From assembly GCA_037693485.1 (NCBI GenBank), contig CM075354.1, positions 89,277,001-89,341,000 of the forward strand: a stretch of DNA of 64,000 bases. Direction: 5' to 3'. Below the pieces are notes generated by a model. That model was not told the DNA's origin. It saw nothing but the letters and a program-made list of their open reading frames with translations, and did no database searches. The position numbers and the translations under genes are program-made. Numbering within the stretch: position 1 is the stretch's first letter; each line of letters starts with the position of its first letter. Of this stretch, positions 1-12,115 are shown piece after piece. Source of the stretch: Kitagawia praeruptora. Lineage: Eukaryota > Streptophyta > Magnoliopsida > Apiales > Apiaceae.

Positions 1-735
1 AATTAATTATTAAATTATTTATAAAATCAACATTAACATAAATAAACATTTACTGTTCATATAAGAAACGTGTCCTAAATAAAGCAAATTTTTCGGATGC
101 GAAAAAAAATTAAAGCAAAAAAGGGGTGCAAAGGGTCACCCATCCTAGTACTACTCTCGCCCAAGCACGCTTAACTTCGGAGTTCTGATGGGATCCGGTG
201 CATTAGTGCTGGTATGATCGCACCCGTCAGAGAAGTGCAAACTAATTGTATATACTAACGTTAAGAGCTTTTTTGTATTTTGCTCTATTAAATTCAAAAA
301 TAATTATAAAAATGAATAATTAATTATTAAATTATTTATAAAATCAACATTAACATAAATAAACATTTACTGTTCATATAAGAAACGTGTCCTAAATAAA
401 GCAAATTTTTCGGATGCGAAAAAAAATTAAAGCAAAAAAGGGGTGCAAAGGGTCACCCATCCTAGTACTACTCTCGCCCAAGCACGCTTAACTTCGGAGT
501 TCTGATGGGATCCGGTGCATTAGTGCTGGTATGATTGCACCCGTCAGAGAAGTGCAAACTAATTGTATATACTAACGTTAAGAGCTTTTTTGTATTTTGC
601 TCTATTAAATTCAAAAATAATTATAAAAATGAATAATTAATTATTAAATTATTTATAAAATCAACATTAACATAAATAAACATTTACTGTTCATATAAGA
701 AACGTGTCCTAAATAAAGCAAATTTTTCGGATGCG

Positions 736-756
736 AAAAAAAATTAAAGCAAAAAA
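736..756 (-). terminator. Pol III terminator runs (representative unit)
   Basis: Minus-strand T6 (751-756) directly follows the last RNA base, and a second T8 (736-743) lies 13 bases further. RNA polymerase III stops at runs of four or more T. Nearly every unit has this double arrangement; exceptions are the A9 form before 3009 and the interrupted run before 10063. Confidence 0.85.
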
Positions 757-875
757 GGGGTGCAACACGAGGACTTCCCAGGGGGTCACCCATCCTAGTA
801 CTACTCTCGCCCAAGCACGCTTAACTTCGGAGTTCAGATGGGATCCGGTGCATTAGTGCTGGTATGATCGCACCC
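757..875 (-). rRNA. 5S rRNA: 5S rRNA, full-length copy (reference for the array)
   Basis: Encodes the 119-nt RNA of the large ribosomal subunit, transcribed by RNA polymerase III. The minus strand starts GGGTGCGATCATACC and ends TTGCACCCC, the two strands of helix I. Helix V is visible as CGAG (RNA 67-70) pairing with CTCG (105-108). The internal control region has the expected blocks: box A around AAGCGTGCTTGG, an intermediate element near 67-72, and box C from about GGATGGGTGA onward. In box C all full copies read GACCCCCTGGG, whereas the commonly quoted plant form has GACCTCCTGGG. This copy differs from the array consensus at RNA position 40 (A to U; T to A at plus 836). Pol III terminators and upstream signals are listed separately. 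Confidence 0.97.
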
Positions 876-904
876 GTCAGAGAAGTGCAAACTAATTGTA
901 TATA
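876..904 (-). promoter_or_regulatory. Upstream 5S promoter elements (representative unit)
   Basis: Read on the minus strand upstream of the gene at 757-875: C at -1, GC at -13/-12 (887-888) and TATATA at -29 to -24 (899-904). These match the upstream elements known for Arabidopsis 5S genes in kind and position, and they set the 5' end of the RNA. The same layout recurs in both full and deleted units, apart from single mutated copies such as 11680. Confidence 0.85.
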
Positions 905-968
905 CTAACGTTAAGAGCTTTTTTGTATTTTGCTCTATTAAATTCAAAAATAATTATAAAAATGAATA

Positions 969-982
969 ATTAATTATTAAAT
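969..982. repeat. AT palindrome in 5S spacer (representative)
   Basis: AATAATTAATTATT is a perfect 14-bp palindrome in the spacer between the genes at 757 and 1090. It recurs in nearly every spacer. In the AATTAAT spacer type the flanking G is T, which extends the palindrome to 18 bp. No function is known; it could form a cruciform or bend. Confidence 0.6.
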
Positions 983-1723
983 TATTTATAAAATCAACAT
1001 TAACATAAATAAACATTTACTGTTCATATAAGAAACGTGTCCTAAATAAAGCAAATTTTTCGGATGCGAAAAAAAATTAAAGCAAAAAATGGGTGCAAAG
1101 GGTCACCCATCCTAGTACTACTCTCGCCCAAGCACGCTTAACTTCGGAGTTCTGATGGGATCCGGTGCATTAGTGCTGGTATGATCGCACCCGTCAGAGA
1201 AGTGCAAACTAATTGTATATACTAACGTTAAGAGCTTTTTTGTATTTTGCTCTATTAAATTCAAAAATAATTATAAAAATGAATAATTAATTATTAAATT
1301 ATTTATAAAATCAACATTAACATAAATAAACATTTACTGTTCATATAAGAAACGTGTCCTAAATAAAGCAAATTTTTCGAATGCGAAAAAAAATTAAAGC
1401 AAAAAAGGGGTGCAAAGGGTCACCCATCCTAGTACTACTCTCGCCCAAGCACGCTTAACTTCGGAGTTCTGATGGGATCCGGTGCATTAGTGCTGGTATG
1501 ATCGCACCCGTCAGAGAAGTGCAAACTAATTGTATATACTAACGTTAAGAGCTTTTTTGTATTTTGCTCTATTAAATTCAAAAATAATTATAAAAATGAA
1601 TAATTAATTATTAAATTATTTATAAAATCAACATTAACATAAATAAACATTTACTGTTCATATAAGAAACGTGTCCTAAATAAAGCAAATTTTTCGGATG
1701 CGAAAAAAAATTAAAGCAAAAAA

Positions 1724-1842
1724 GGGGTGCAACACGAGGACTTCCCAGGGGGTCACCCATCCTAGTACTACTCTCGCCCAAGCACGCTTAACTTCGGAGT
1801 TCTGATGGGATCCGGTGCATTAGTGCTGGTATGATCGCACCC
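1724..1842 (-). rRNA. 5S rRNA: 5S rRNA, full-length copy
   Basis: 119 nt and consensus in the transcribed part. The 5' flank has GTCGGAG instead of GTCAGAG. Confidence 0.96.
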
Positions 1843-3008
1843 GTCGGAGAAGTGCAAACTAATTGTATATACTAACGTTAAGAGCTTTTTTGTATTTTGC
1901 TCTATTAAATTCAAAAATAATTATAAAAATGAATAATTAATTATTAAATTATTTATAAAATCAACATTAACATAAATAAACATTTACTGTTCATATAAGA
2001 AACGTGTCCTAAATAAAGCAAATTTTTCGGATGCGAAAAAAAATTAAAGCAAAAAAGGGGTGCAAAGGGTCACCCATCCTAGTACTACTCTCGCCCAAGC
2101 ACGCTTAACTTCGGAGTTCTGATGGGATCCGGTGCATTAGTGCTGGTATGATCGCACCCGTCAGAGAAGTGCAAACTAATTGTATATACTAACGTTAAGA
2201 GCTTTTTTGTATTTTGCTCTATTAAATTCAAAAATAATTATAAAAATGAATAATTAATTATTAAATTATTTATAAAATCAACATTAACATAAATAAACAT
2301 TTACTGTTCATATAAGAAACGTGTCCTAAATAAAGCAAATTTTTCGGATGCGAAAAAAAATTAAAGCAAAAAAGGGGTGCAAAGGGTCACCCATCCTAGT
2401 ACTACTCTCGCCCAAGCACGCTTAACTTCGGAGTTCTGATGGGATCCGGTGCATTAGTGCTGGTATGATCGCACCCGTCAGAGAAGTGCAAACTAATTGT
2501 ATATACTAACGTTAAGAGCTTTTTTGTATTTTGCTCTATTAAATTCAAAAATAATTATAAAAATGAATAATTAATTATTAAATTATTTATAAAATCAACA
2601 TTAACATAAATAAACATTTACTGTTCATATAAGAAACGTGTCCTAAATAAAGCAAATTTTTCGGATGCGAAAAAAAATTAAAGCAAAAAAGGGGTGCAAA
2701 GGGTCACCCATCCTAGTACTACTCTCGCCCAAGCACGCTTAACTTCGGAGTTCTGATGGGATCCGGTGCATTAGTGCTGGTATGATCGCACCCGTCAGAG
2801 AAGTGCAAACTAATTGTATATACTAACGTTAAGAGCTTTTTTGTATTTTGCTCTATTAAATTCAAAAATAATTATAAAAATGAATAATTAATTATTAAAT
2901 TATTTATAAAATCAACATTAACATAAATAAACATTTACTGTTCATATAAGAAACGTGTCCTAAATAAAGCAAATTTTTCGGATGCGAAAAAAAAATTAAA
3001 GCAAAAAA

Positions 3009-3127
3009 GGGGTGCAACACGAGGACTTCCCAGGGGGTCACCCATCCTAGTACTACTCTCGCCCAAGCACGCTTAACTTCGGAGTTCTGATGGGATCCGG
3101 TGCATTAGTGCTGGTATGATCGCACCC
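3009..3127 (-). rRNA. 5S rRNA: 5S rRNA, full-length copy
   Basis: 119 nt, consensus. The distal A-run on its terminator side has nine instead of eight A, which shifts the unit phase by one base. Confidence 0.96.
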
Positions 3128-3975
3128 GTCAGAGAAGTGCAAACTAATTGTATATACTAACGTTAAGAGCTTTTTTGTATTTTGCTCTATTAAATTCAAA
3201 AATAATTATAAAAATGAATAATTAATTATTAAATTATTTATAAAATCAACATTAACATAAATAAACATTTACTGTTCATATAAGAAACGTGTCCTAAATA
3301 AAGCAAATTTTTCGGATGCGAAAAAAAATTAAAGCAAAAAAGGGGTGCAAAGGGTCACCCATCCTAGTACTACTCTCGCCCAAGCACGCTTAACTTCGGA
3401 GTTCTGATGGGATCCGGTGCATTAGTGCTGGTATGATCGCACCCGTCAGAGAAGTGCAAACTAATTGTATATACTAACGTTAAGAGCTTTTTTGTATTTT
3501 GCTCTATTAAATTCAAAAATAATTATAAAAATGAATAAGTAATTATTAAATTATTTATAAAATCAACATTAACATAAATAAACATTTACTGTTCATATAA
3601 GAAACGTGTCCTAAATAAAGCAAATTTTTCGGATGCGAAAAAAAATTAAAGCAAAAAAGGGGTGCAAAGGGTCACCCATCCTAGTACTACTCTCGCCCAA
3701 GCACGCTTAACTTCGGAGTTCTGATGGGATCCGGTGCATTAGTGCTGGTATGATCGCACCCGTCAGAGAAGTGCAAACTAATTGTATATACTAACGTTAA
3801 GAGCTTTTTTGTATTTTGCTCTATTAAATTCAAAAATAATTATAAAAATGAATAATTAATTATTAAATTATTTATAAAATCAACATTAACATAAATAAAC
3901 ATTTACTGTTCATATAAGAAACGTGTCCTAAATAAAGCAAATTTTTCGGATGCGAAAAAAAATTAAAGCAAAAAA

Positions 3976-4094
3976 GGGGTGCAACACGAAGACTTCCCAG
4001 GGGGTCACCCATCCTAGTACTACTCTCGCCCAAGCACGCTTAACTTCGGAGTTCTGATGGGATCCGGTGCATTAGTGCTGGTATGATCGCACCC
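3976..4094 (-). rRNA. 5S rRNA: 5S rRNA, full-length copy
   Basis: 119 nt with a C to U change at RNA position 105 (plus 3990), which weakens the G70-C105 pair of helix V. The 5' flank has GTCAGGG. Confidence 0.95.
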
Positions 4095-6527
4095 GTCAGG
4101 GAAGTGCAAACTAATTGTATATACTAACGTTAAGAGCTTTTTTGTATTTTGCTCTATTAAATTCAAAAATAATTATAAAAATGAATAATTAATTATTAAA
4201 TTATTTATAAAATCAACATTAACATAAATAAACATTTACTGTTCATATAAGAAACGTGTCCTAAATAAAGCAAATTTTTCGGATGCGAAAAAAAATTAAA
4301 GCAAAAAAGGGGTGCAAAGGGTCACCCATCCTAGTACTACTCTCGCCCAAGCACGCTTAACTTCGGAGTTCTGATGGGATCCGGTGCATTAGTGCTGGTA
4401 TGATCGCACCCGTCAGAGAAGTGCAAACTAATTGTATATACTAACGTTAAGAGCTTTTTTGTATTTTGCTCTATTAAATTCAAAAATAATTATAAAAATG
4501 AATAATTAATTATTAAATTATTTATAAAATCAACATTAACATAAATAAACATTTACTGTTCATATAAGAAACGTGTCCTAAATAAAGCAAATTTTTCGGA
4601 TGCGAAAAAAAATTAAAGCAAAAAAGGGGTGCAAAGGGTCACCCATCCTAGTACTACTCTCGCCCAAGCACGCTTAACTTCGGAGTTCTGATGGGATCCG
4701 GTGCATTAGTGCTGGTATGATCGCACCCGTTAGAGAAGTGCAAACTAATTGTATATACTAACGTTAAGAGCTTTTTTGTATTTTGCTCTATTAAATTCAA
4801 AAATAATTATAAAAATGAATAATTAATTATTAAATTATTTATAAAATCAACATTAACATAAATAAACATTTACTGTTCATATAAGAAACGTGTCCTAAAT
4901 AAAGCAAATTTTTCGGATGCGAAAAAAAATTAAAACAAAAAAGGGATGCAAAGGGTCACCCATCCTAGTACTACTCTCGCCCAAGCACGCTTAACTTCGG
5001 AGTTCTGATGGGATCCGGTGCATTAGTGCTGGTATGATCGCACCCGTCAGAGAAGTGCAAACTAATTGTATATACTAACGTTAAGAGCTTTTTTGTATTT
5101 TGCTCTATTAAATTCAAAAATAATTATAAAAATGAATAATTAATTATTAAATTATTTATAAAATCAACATTAACATAAATAAACATTTACTGTTCATATA
5201 AGAAACGTGTCCTAAATAAAGCAAATTTTTCGGATGCGAAAAAAAATTAAAGCAAAAAAGGGGTGCAAAGGGTCACCCATCCTAGTACTACTCTCGCCCA
5301 AGCACGCTTAACTTCGGAGTTCTGATGGGATCCGGTGCATTAGTGCTGGTATGATCGCACCCGTCAGAGAAGTGCAAACTAATTGTATATACTAACGTTA
5401 AGAGTTTTTTTGTATTTTGCTCTATTAAATTCAAAAATAATTATAAAAATTAATAATTAATTATTAAATTATTTATAAAATCAACATTAACATAAATAAA
5501 CATTTACTGTTCATATAAGAAACGTGTCCTAAATAAAGCAAATTTTTCGGATGCGAAAAAAAATTAAAGCAAAAAAGGGGTGCAAAGGGTCACCCATCCT
5601 AGTACTACTCTCGCCCAAGCACGCTTAACTTCGGAGTTCTGATGGGATCCGGTGCATTAGTGCTGGTATGATCGCACCCGTCAGAGAAGTGCAAACTAAT
5701 TGTATATACTAACGTTAAGAGCTTTTTTGTATTTTGCTCTATTAAATTCAAAAATAATTATAAAAATGAATAATTAATTATTAAATTATTTATAAAATCA
5801 ACATTAACATAAATAAACATTTACTGTTCATATAAGAAACGTGTCCTAAATAAAGCAAATTTTTCGGATGCGAAAAAAAATTAAAGCAAAAAAGGGGTGC
5901 AAAGGGTCACCCATCCTAGTACTACTCTCGCCCAAGCACGCTTAACTTCGGAGTTCTGATGGGATCCGGTGCATTAGTGCTGGTATGATCGCACCCGTCA
6001 GAGAAGTGCAAACTAATTGTATATACTAACGTTAAGAGCTTTTTTGTATTTTGCTCTATTAAATTCAAAAATAATTATAAAAATGAATAATTAATTATTA
6101 AATTATTTATAAAATCAACATTAACATAAATAAACATTTACTGTTCATATAAGAAACGTGTCCTAAATAAAGCAAATTTTTCGGATGCGAAAAAAAATTA
6201 AAGCAAAAAAGGGGTGCAAAGGGTCACCCATCCTAGTACTACTCTCGCCCAAGCACGCTTAACTTCGGAGTTCTGATGGGATCCGGTGCATTAGTGCTGG
6301 TATGATCGCACCCGTCAGAGAAGTGCAAACTAATTGTATATACTAACGTTAAGAGCTTTTTTGTATTTTGCTCTATTAAATTCAAAAATAATTATAAAAA
6401 TGAATAATTAATTATTAAATTATTTATAAAATCAACATTAACATAAATAAACATTTACTGTTCATATAAGAAACGTGTCCTAAATAAAGCAAATTTTTCG
6501 GATGCGAAAAAAAATTAAAGCAAAAAA

Positions 6528-6646
6528 GGGGTGCAACACGAGGACTTCCCAGGGGGTCACCCATCCTAGTACTACTCTCGCCCAAGCACGCTTAACTTAG
6601 GAGTTCTGATGGGATCCGGTGCATTAGTGCTGGTATGATCGCACCC
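6528..6646 (-). rRNA. 5S rRNA: 5S rRNA, full-length copy
   Basis: 119 nt with G to U at RNA position 48 (plus 6599). Followed by the first TTTGTAAAA spacer in the array. Confidence 0.95.
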
Positions 6647-7494
6647 GTCAGAGAAGTGCAAACTAATTGTATATACTAACGTTAAGAGCTTTTTTGTATT
6701 TTGCTCTATTAAATTCAAAAATAATTATAAAAATGAATAATTAATTATTAAATTATTTGTAAAATCAACATTAACATAAATAAACATTTACTGTTCATAT
6801 AAGAAACGTGTCCTAAATAAAGCAAATTTTTCGGATGCGAAAAAAAATTAAAGCAAAAAAGGGGTGCAAAGGGTCACCCATCCTAGTACTACTCTCGCCC
6901 AAGCACGCTTAACTTCGGAGTTCTGATGGGATCCGGTGCATTAGTGCTGGTATGATCGCACCCGTCAGAGAAGTGCAAACTAATTGTATATACTAACGTT
7001 AAGAGTTTTTTTGTATTTTGCTCTATTAAATTCAAAAATAATTATAAAAATTAATAATTAATTATTAAATTATTTATAAAATCAACATTAACATAAATAA
7101 ACATTTACTGTTCATATAAGAAACGTGTCCTAAATAAAGCAAAATTTTCGGATGCGAAAAAAAATTAAAGCAAAAAAGGGGTGCAAAGGGTCACCCATCC
7201 TAGTACTACTCTCGCCCAAGCACGCTTAACTTCGGAGTTCTGATGGGATCCGGTGCATTAGTGCTGGTATGATCGCACCCGTCAGAGAAGTGCAAACTAA
7301 TTGTATATACTAACGTTAAGAGCTTTTTTGTATTTTGCTCTATTAAATTCAAAAATAATTATAAAAATGAATAATTAATTATTAAATTATTTATAAAATC
7401 AACATTAACATAAATAAACATTTACTGTTCATATAAGAAACGTGTCCTAAATAAAGCAAATTTTTCGGATGCGAAAAAAAATTAAAGCAAAAAA

Positions 7495-7613
7495 GGGGTG
7501 CAACACGAGGACTTCCCAGGGGGTCACCCATCCTAGTACTACTCTCGCCCAAGCACGCTTAACTTCGGAGTTCTGATGGGATCCGGTGCATTAGTGCTGG
7601 TATGATCGCACCC
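7495..7613 (-). rRNA. 5S rRNA: 5S rRNA, full-length copy
   Basis: 119 nt, consensus. Its following spacer is the plain TTTATAAAA type. Confidence 0.96.
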
Positions 7614-9095
7614 GTCAGAGAAGTGCAAACTAATTGTATATACTAACGTTAAGAGCTTTTTTGTATTTTGCTCTATTAAATTCAAAAATAATTATAAAAA
7701 TGAATAATTAATTATTAAATTATTTATAAAATCAACATTAACATAAATAAACATTTACTGTTCATATAAGAAACGTGTCCTAAATAAAGCAAATTTTTCG
7801 GATGCGAAAAAAAATTAAAGCAAAAAAGGGGTGCAAAGGGTCACCCATCCTAGTACTACTCTCGCCCAAGCACGCTTAACTTCGGAGTTCTGATGGGATC
7901 CGGTGCATTAGTGCTGGTATGATCGCACCCGTCAGAGAAGTGCAAACTAATTGTATATAATAACGTTAAGAGTTTTTTTGTATTTTGCTCAATTAAATTC
8001 AAAAATAATTATAAAAATTAATAATTAATTATTAAATTATTTATAAAATCAACATTAACATAAATAAACATTTACTGTTCATATAAGAAACGTGTCCTAA
8101 ATAAAGCAAATTTTTCGGATGCGAAAAAAAATTAAAGCAAAAAAGGGGTGCAAAGGGTCACCCATCCTAGTACTACTCTCGCCCAAGCACGCTTAACTTC
8201 GGAGTTCTGATGGGATCCGGTGCATTAGTGCTGGTATGATCGCACCCGTCAGAGAAGTGCAAACTAATTGTATATACTAACGTTAAGAGCTTTTTTGTAT
8301 TTTGCTCTATTAAATTCAAAAATAATTATAAAAATGAATAATTAATTATTAAATTATTTGTAAAATCAACATTAACATAAATAAACATTTACTGTTCATA
8401 TAAGAAACGTGTCCTAAATAAAGCAAATTTTTCGGATGCGAAAAAAAATTAAAGCAAAAAAGGGGTGCAAAGGGTCACCCATCCTAGTACTACTCTCGCC
8501 CAAGCACGCTTAACTTCGGAGTTCTGATGGGATCCGGTGCATTAGTGCTGGTATGATCGCACCCGTCAGAGAAGTGCAAACTAATTGTATATACTAACGT
8601 TAAGAGTTTTTTTGTATTTTGCTCTATTAAATTCAAAAATAATTATAAAAATTAATAATTAATTATTAAATTATTTATAAAATCAACATTAACATAAATA
8701 AACATTTACTGTTCATATAAGAAACGTGTCCTAAATAAAGCAAATTTTTCGGATGCGAAAAAAAATTAAAGCAAAAAAGGGGTGCAAAGGGTCACCCATC
8801 CTAGTACTACTCTCGCCCAAGCACGCTTAACTTCGGAGTTCTGATGGGATCCGGTGCATTAGTGCTGGTATGATCGCACCCGTCAGAGAAGTGCAAACTA
8901 ATTGTATATACTAACGTTAAGAGCTTTTTTGTATTTTGCTCTATTAAATTCAAAAATAATTATAAAAATGAATAATTAATTATTAAATTATTTATAAAAT
9001 CAACATTAACATAAATAAACATTTACTGTTCATATAAGAAACGTGTCCTAAATAAAGCAAATTTTTCGGATGCGAAAAAAAATTAAAGCAAAAAA

Positions 9096-9214
9096 GGGGT
9101 GCAACACGAGGACTTCCCAGGGGGTCAACCATCCTAGTACTACTCTCGCCCAAGCACGCTTAACTTCGGAGTTCTGATGGGATCCGGTGCATTAGTGCTG
9201 GTATGATCGCACCC
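9096..9214 (-). rRNA. 5S rRNA: 5S rRNA, full-length copy
   Basis: 119 nt with G to U at RNA position 87 (plus 9128), inside box C, so TFIIIA binding and helix IV may be affected. Confidence 0.95.
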
Positions 9215-10062
9215 GTCAGAGAAGTGCAAACTAATTGTATATACTAACGTTAAGAGCTTTTTTGTATTTTGCTCTATTAAATTCAAAAATAATTATAAAA
9301 ATGAATAATTAATTATTAAATTATTTGTAAAATCAACATTAACATAAATAAACATTTACTGTTCATATAAGAAACGTGTCCTAAATAAAGCAAATTTTTC
9401 GGATGCGAAAAAAAATTAAAGCAAAAAAGGGGTGCAAAGGGTCACCCATCCTAGTACTACTCTCGCCCAAGCACGCTTAACTTCGGAGTTCTGATGGGAT
9501 CCGGTGCATTAGTGCTGGTATGATCGCACCCGTCAGAGAAGTGCAAACTAATTGTATATACTAACGTTAAGAGTTTTTTTGTATTTTGCTCTATTAAATT
9601 CAAAAATAATTATAAAAATTAATAATTAATTATTAAATTATTTATAAAATCAACATTAACATAAATAAACATTTACTGTTCATATAAGAAACGTGTCCTA
9701 AATAAAGCAAATTTTTCGGATGCGAAAAAAAATTAAAGCAAAAAAGGGGTGCAAAGGGTCACCCATCCTAGTACTACTCTCGCCCAAGCACGCTTAACTT
9801 CGGAGTTCTGATGGGATCCGGTGCATTAGTGCTGGTATGATCGCACCCGTCAGAGAAGTGCAAACTAATTGTATATACTAACGTTAAGAGCTTTTTTGTA
9901 TTTTGCTCTATTAAATTCAAAAATAATTATAAAAATGAATAATTAATTATTAAATTATTTATAAAATCAACATTAACATAAATAAACATTTACTGTTCAT
10001 ATAAGAAACGTGTCCTAAATAAAGCAAATTTTTCGGATGCGAAAAACAATTAAAGCAAAAAA

Positions 10063-10181
10063 GGGGTGCAACACGAGGACTTCCCAGGGGGTCACCCATC
10101 CTAGTACTACTCTCGCCCAAGCACGCTTAACTTCGGAGTTCTGATGGGATCCGGTGCATTAGTGCTGGTATGATCGCACCC
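10063..10181 (-). rRNA. 5S rRNA: 5S rRNA, full-length copy
   Basis: 119 nt, consensus. The distal A8 tract on the terminator side is broken by one C (near 10047). The proximal A6 is intact. Confidence 0.96.
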
Positions 10182-11029
10182 GTCAGAGAAGTGCAAACTA
10201 ATTGTATATACTAACGTTAAGAGCTTTTTTGTATTTTGCTCTATTAAATTCAAAAATAATTATAAAAATGAATAATTAATTATTAAATTATTTTTAAAAT
10301 CAACATTAACATAAATAAACATTTACTGTTCATATAAGAAACGTGTCCTAAATAAAGCAAATTTTTCGGATGCGAAAAAAAATTAAAGCAAAAAAGGGGT
10401 GCAAAGGGTCACCCATCCTAGTACTACTCTCGCCCAAGCACGCTTAACTTCGGAGTTCTGATGGGATCCGGTGCATTAGTGCTGGTATGATCGCACCCGT
10501 CAGAGAAGTGCAAACTAATTGTATATACTAACGTTAAGAGTTTTTTTGTATTTTGCTCTATTAAATTCAAAAATAATTATAAAAATTAATAATTAATTAT
10601 TAAATTATTTATAAAATCAACATTAACATAAATAAACATTTACTGTTCATATAAGAAACGTGTCCTAAATAAAGCAAATTTTTCGGATGCGAAAAAAAAT
10701 TAAAGCAAAAAAGGGGTGCAAAGGGTCACCCATCCTAGTACTACTCTCGCCCAAGCACGCTTAACTTCGGAGTTCTGATGGGATCCGGTGCATTAGTGCT
10801 GGTATGATCGCACCCGTCAGAGAAGTGCAAACTAATTGTATATACTAACGTTAAGAGCTTTTTTGTATTTTGCTCTATTAAATTCAAAAATAATTATAAA
10901 AATGAATAATTAATTATTAAATTATTTATAAAATCAACATTAACATAAATAAACATTTACTGTTCATATAAGAAACGTGTCCTAAATAAAGCAAATTTTT
11001 CGGATGCGAAAAAAAATTAAAGCAAAAAA

Positions 11030-11148
11030 GGGGTGCAACACGAGGACTTCCCAGGGGGTCACCCATCCTAGTACTACTCTCGCCCAAGCACGCTTAACTT
11101 CGGAGTTCTGATGGGATCCGGTGCATTAGTGCTGGTATGATCGCACCC
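11030..11148 (-). rRNA. 5S rRNA: 5S rRNA, full-length copy
   Basis: 119 nt, consensus. First gene of a 967-bp trimer. Confidence 0.96.
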
Positions 11149-11996
11149 GTCAGAGAAGTGCAAACTAATTGTATATACTAACGTTAAGAGCTTTTTTGTA
11201 TTTTGCTCTATTAAATTCAAAAATAATTATAAAAATGAATAATTAATTATTAAATTATTTGTAAAATCAACATTAACATAAATAAACATTTACTGTTCAT
11301 ATAAGAAACGTGTCCTAAATAAAGCAAATTTTTCGGATGCGAAAAAAAATTAAAGCAAAAAAGGGGTGCAAAGGGTCACCCATCCTAGTACTACTCTCGC
11401 CCAAGCACGCTTAACTTCGGAGTTCTGATGGGATCCGGTGCATTAGTGCTGGTATGATCGCACCCGTCAGAGAAGTGCAAACTAATTGTATATACTAACG
11501 TTAAGAGTTTTTTTGTATTTTGCTCTATTAAATTCAAAAATAATTATAAAAATTAATAATTAATTATTAAATTATTTATAAAATCAACATTAACATAAAT
11601 AAACATTTACTGTTCATATAAGAAACGTGTCCTAAATAAAGCAAATTTTTCGGATGCGAAAAAAAATTAAAGCAAAAAAGGGGTGCAAAGGGTCACCCAT
11701 CCTAGTACTACTCTCGCCCAAGCACGCTTAACTTCGGAGTTCTGATGGGATCCGGTGCATTAGTGCTGGTATGATCGCACCCGTCAGAGAAGTGAAAACT
11801 AATTGTATATACTAACGTTAAGAGCTTTTTTGTATTTTGCTCTATTAAATTCAAAAATAATTATAAAAATGAATAATTAATTATTAAATTATTTATAAAA
11901 TTAACATTAACATAAATAAACATTTACTGTTCATATAAGAAACGTGTCCTAAATAAAGCAAATTTTTCGGATGCGAAAAAAAATTAAAGCAAAAAA

Positions 11997-12115
11997 GGGG
12001 TGCAACACGAGGACTTCCCAGGGGGTCACCCATCCTAGTACTACTCTCGCCCAAGCACGCTTAACTTCGGAGTTCTGATGGGATCCGGTGCATTAGTGCT
12101 GGTATGATCGCACCC
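11997..12115 (-). rRNA. 5S rRNA: 5S rRNA, full-length copy
   Basis: 119 nt, consensus. Followed by three deleted units. Confidence 0.96.

Larger units (their letters stand above)
123..8881 (-). pseudogene. 5S rRNA genes with 16-bp deletion, left domain (22 copies)
   Basis: Each is 103 nt. Starts: 123, 440, 1090, 1407, 2057, 2374, 2691, 3342, 3659, 4309, 4626, 4943, 5260, 5577, 5894, 6211, 6861, 7178, 7828, 8145, 8462, 8779; each ends 102 bases later. RNA positions 94-110 are replaced by a single U. This removes the 3' strand of helix V, the 3' side of loop E, most of the 3' strand of helix IV and the end of box C. The outer helix I strands, box A and the intermediate element stay. Private changes seen: G7 to A in copy 440 (plus 536), last RNA base C to A in copy 1090, GGGATGC 3' end and a mutated T-run region in copy 4943, GTTAGAG 5' flank in copy 4626. 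Such an RNA should not fold as 5S; whether it is transcribed cannot be seen. Confidence 0.9.
1..9095 (-). repeat. 5S array, irregular left domain
   Basis: Contains 6 full genes (757, 1724, 3009, 3976, 6528, 7495) and 22 deleted ones in irregular order, including seven deleted units in a row from 4309 to 6211. Up to about 5.3 kb the spacers are almost all of one type (GAGC...AATGAAT...TTTATAAAA). The GAGT/AATTAAT spacer marker first appears after the gene at 5260. The TTTGTAAAA marker first appears after the gene at 6528. This looks like the array state before, or outside, amplification of the trimer. That reading is an inference. Confidence 0.8.
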
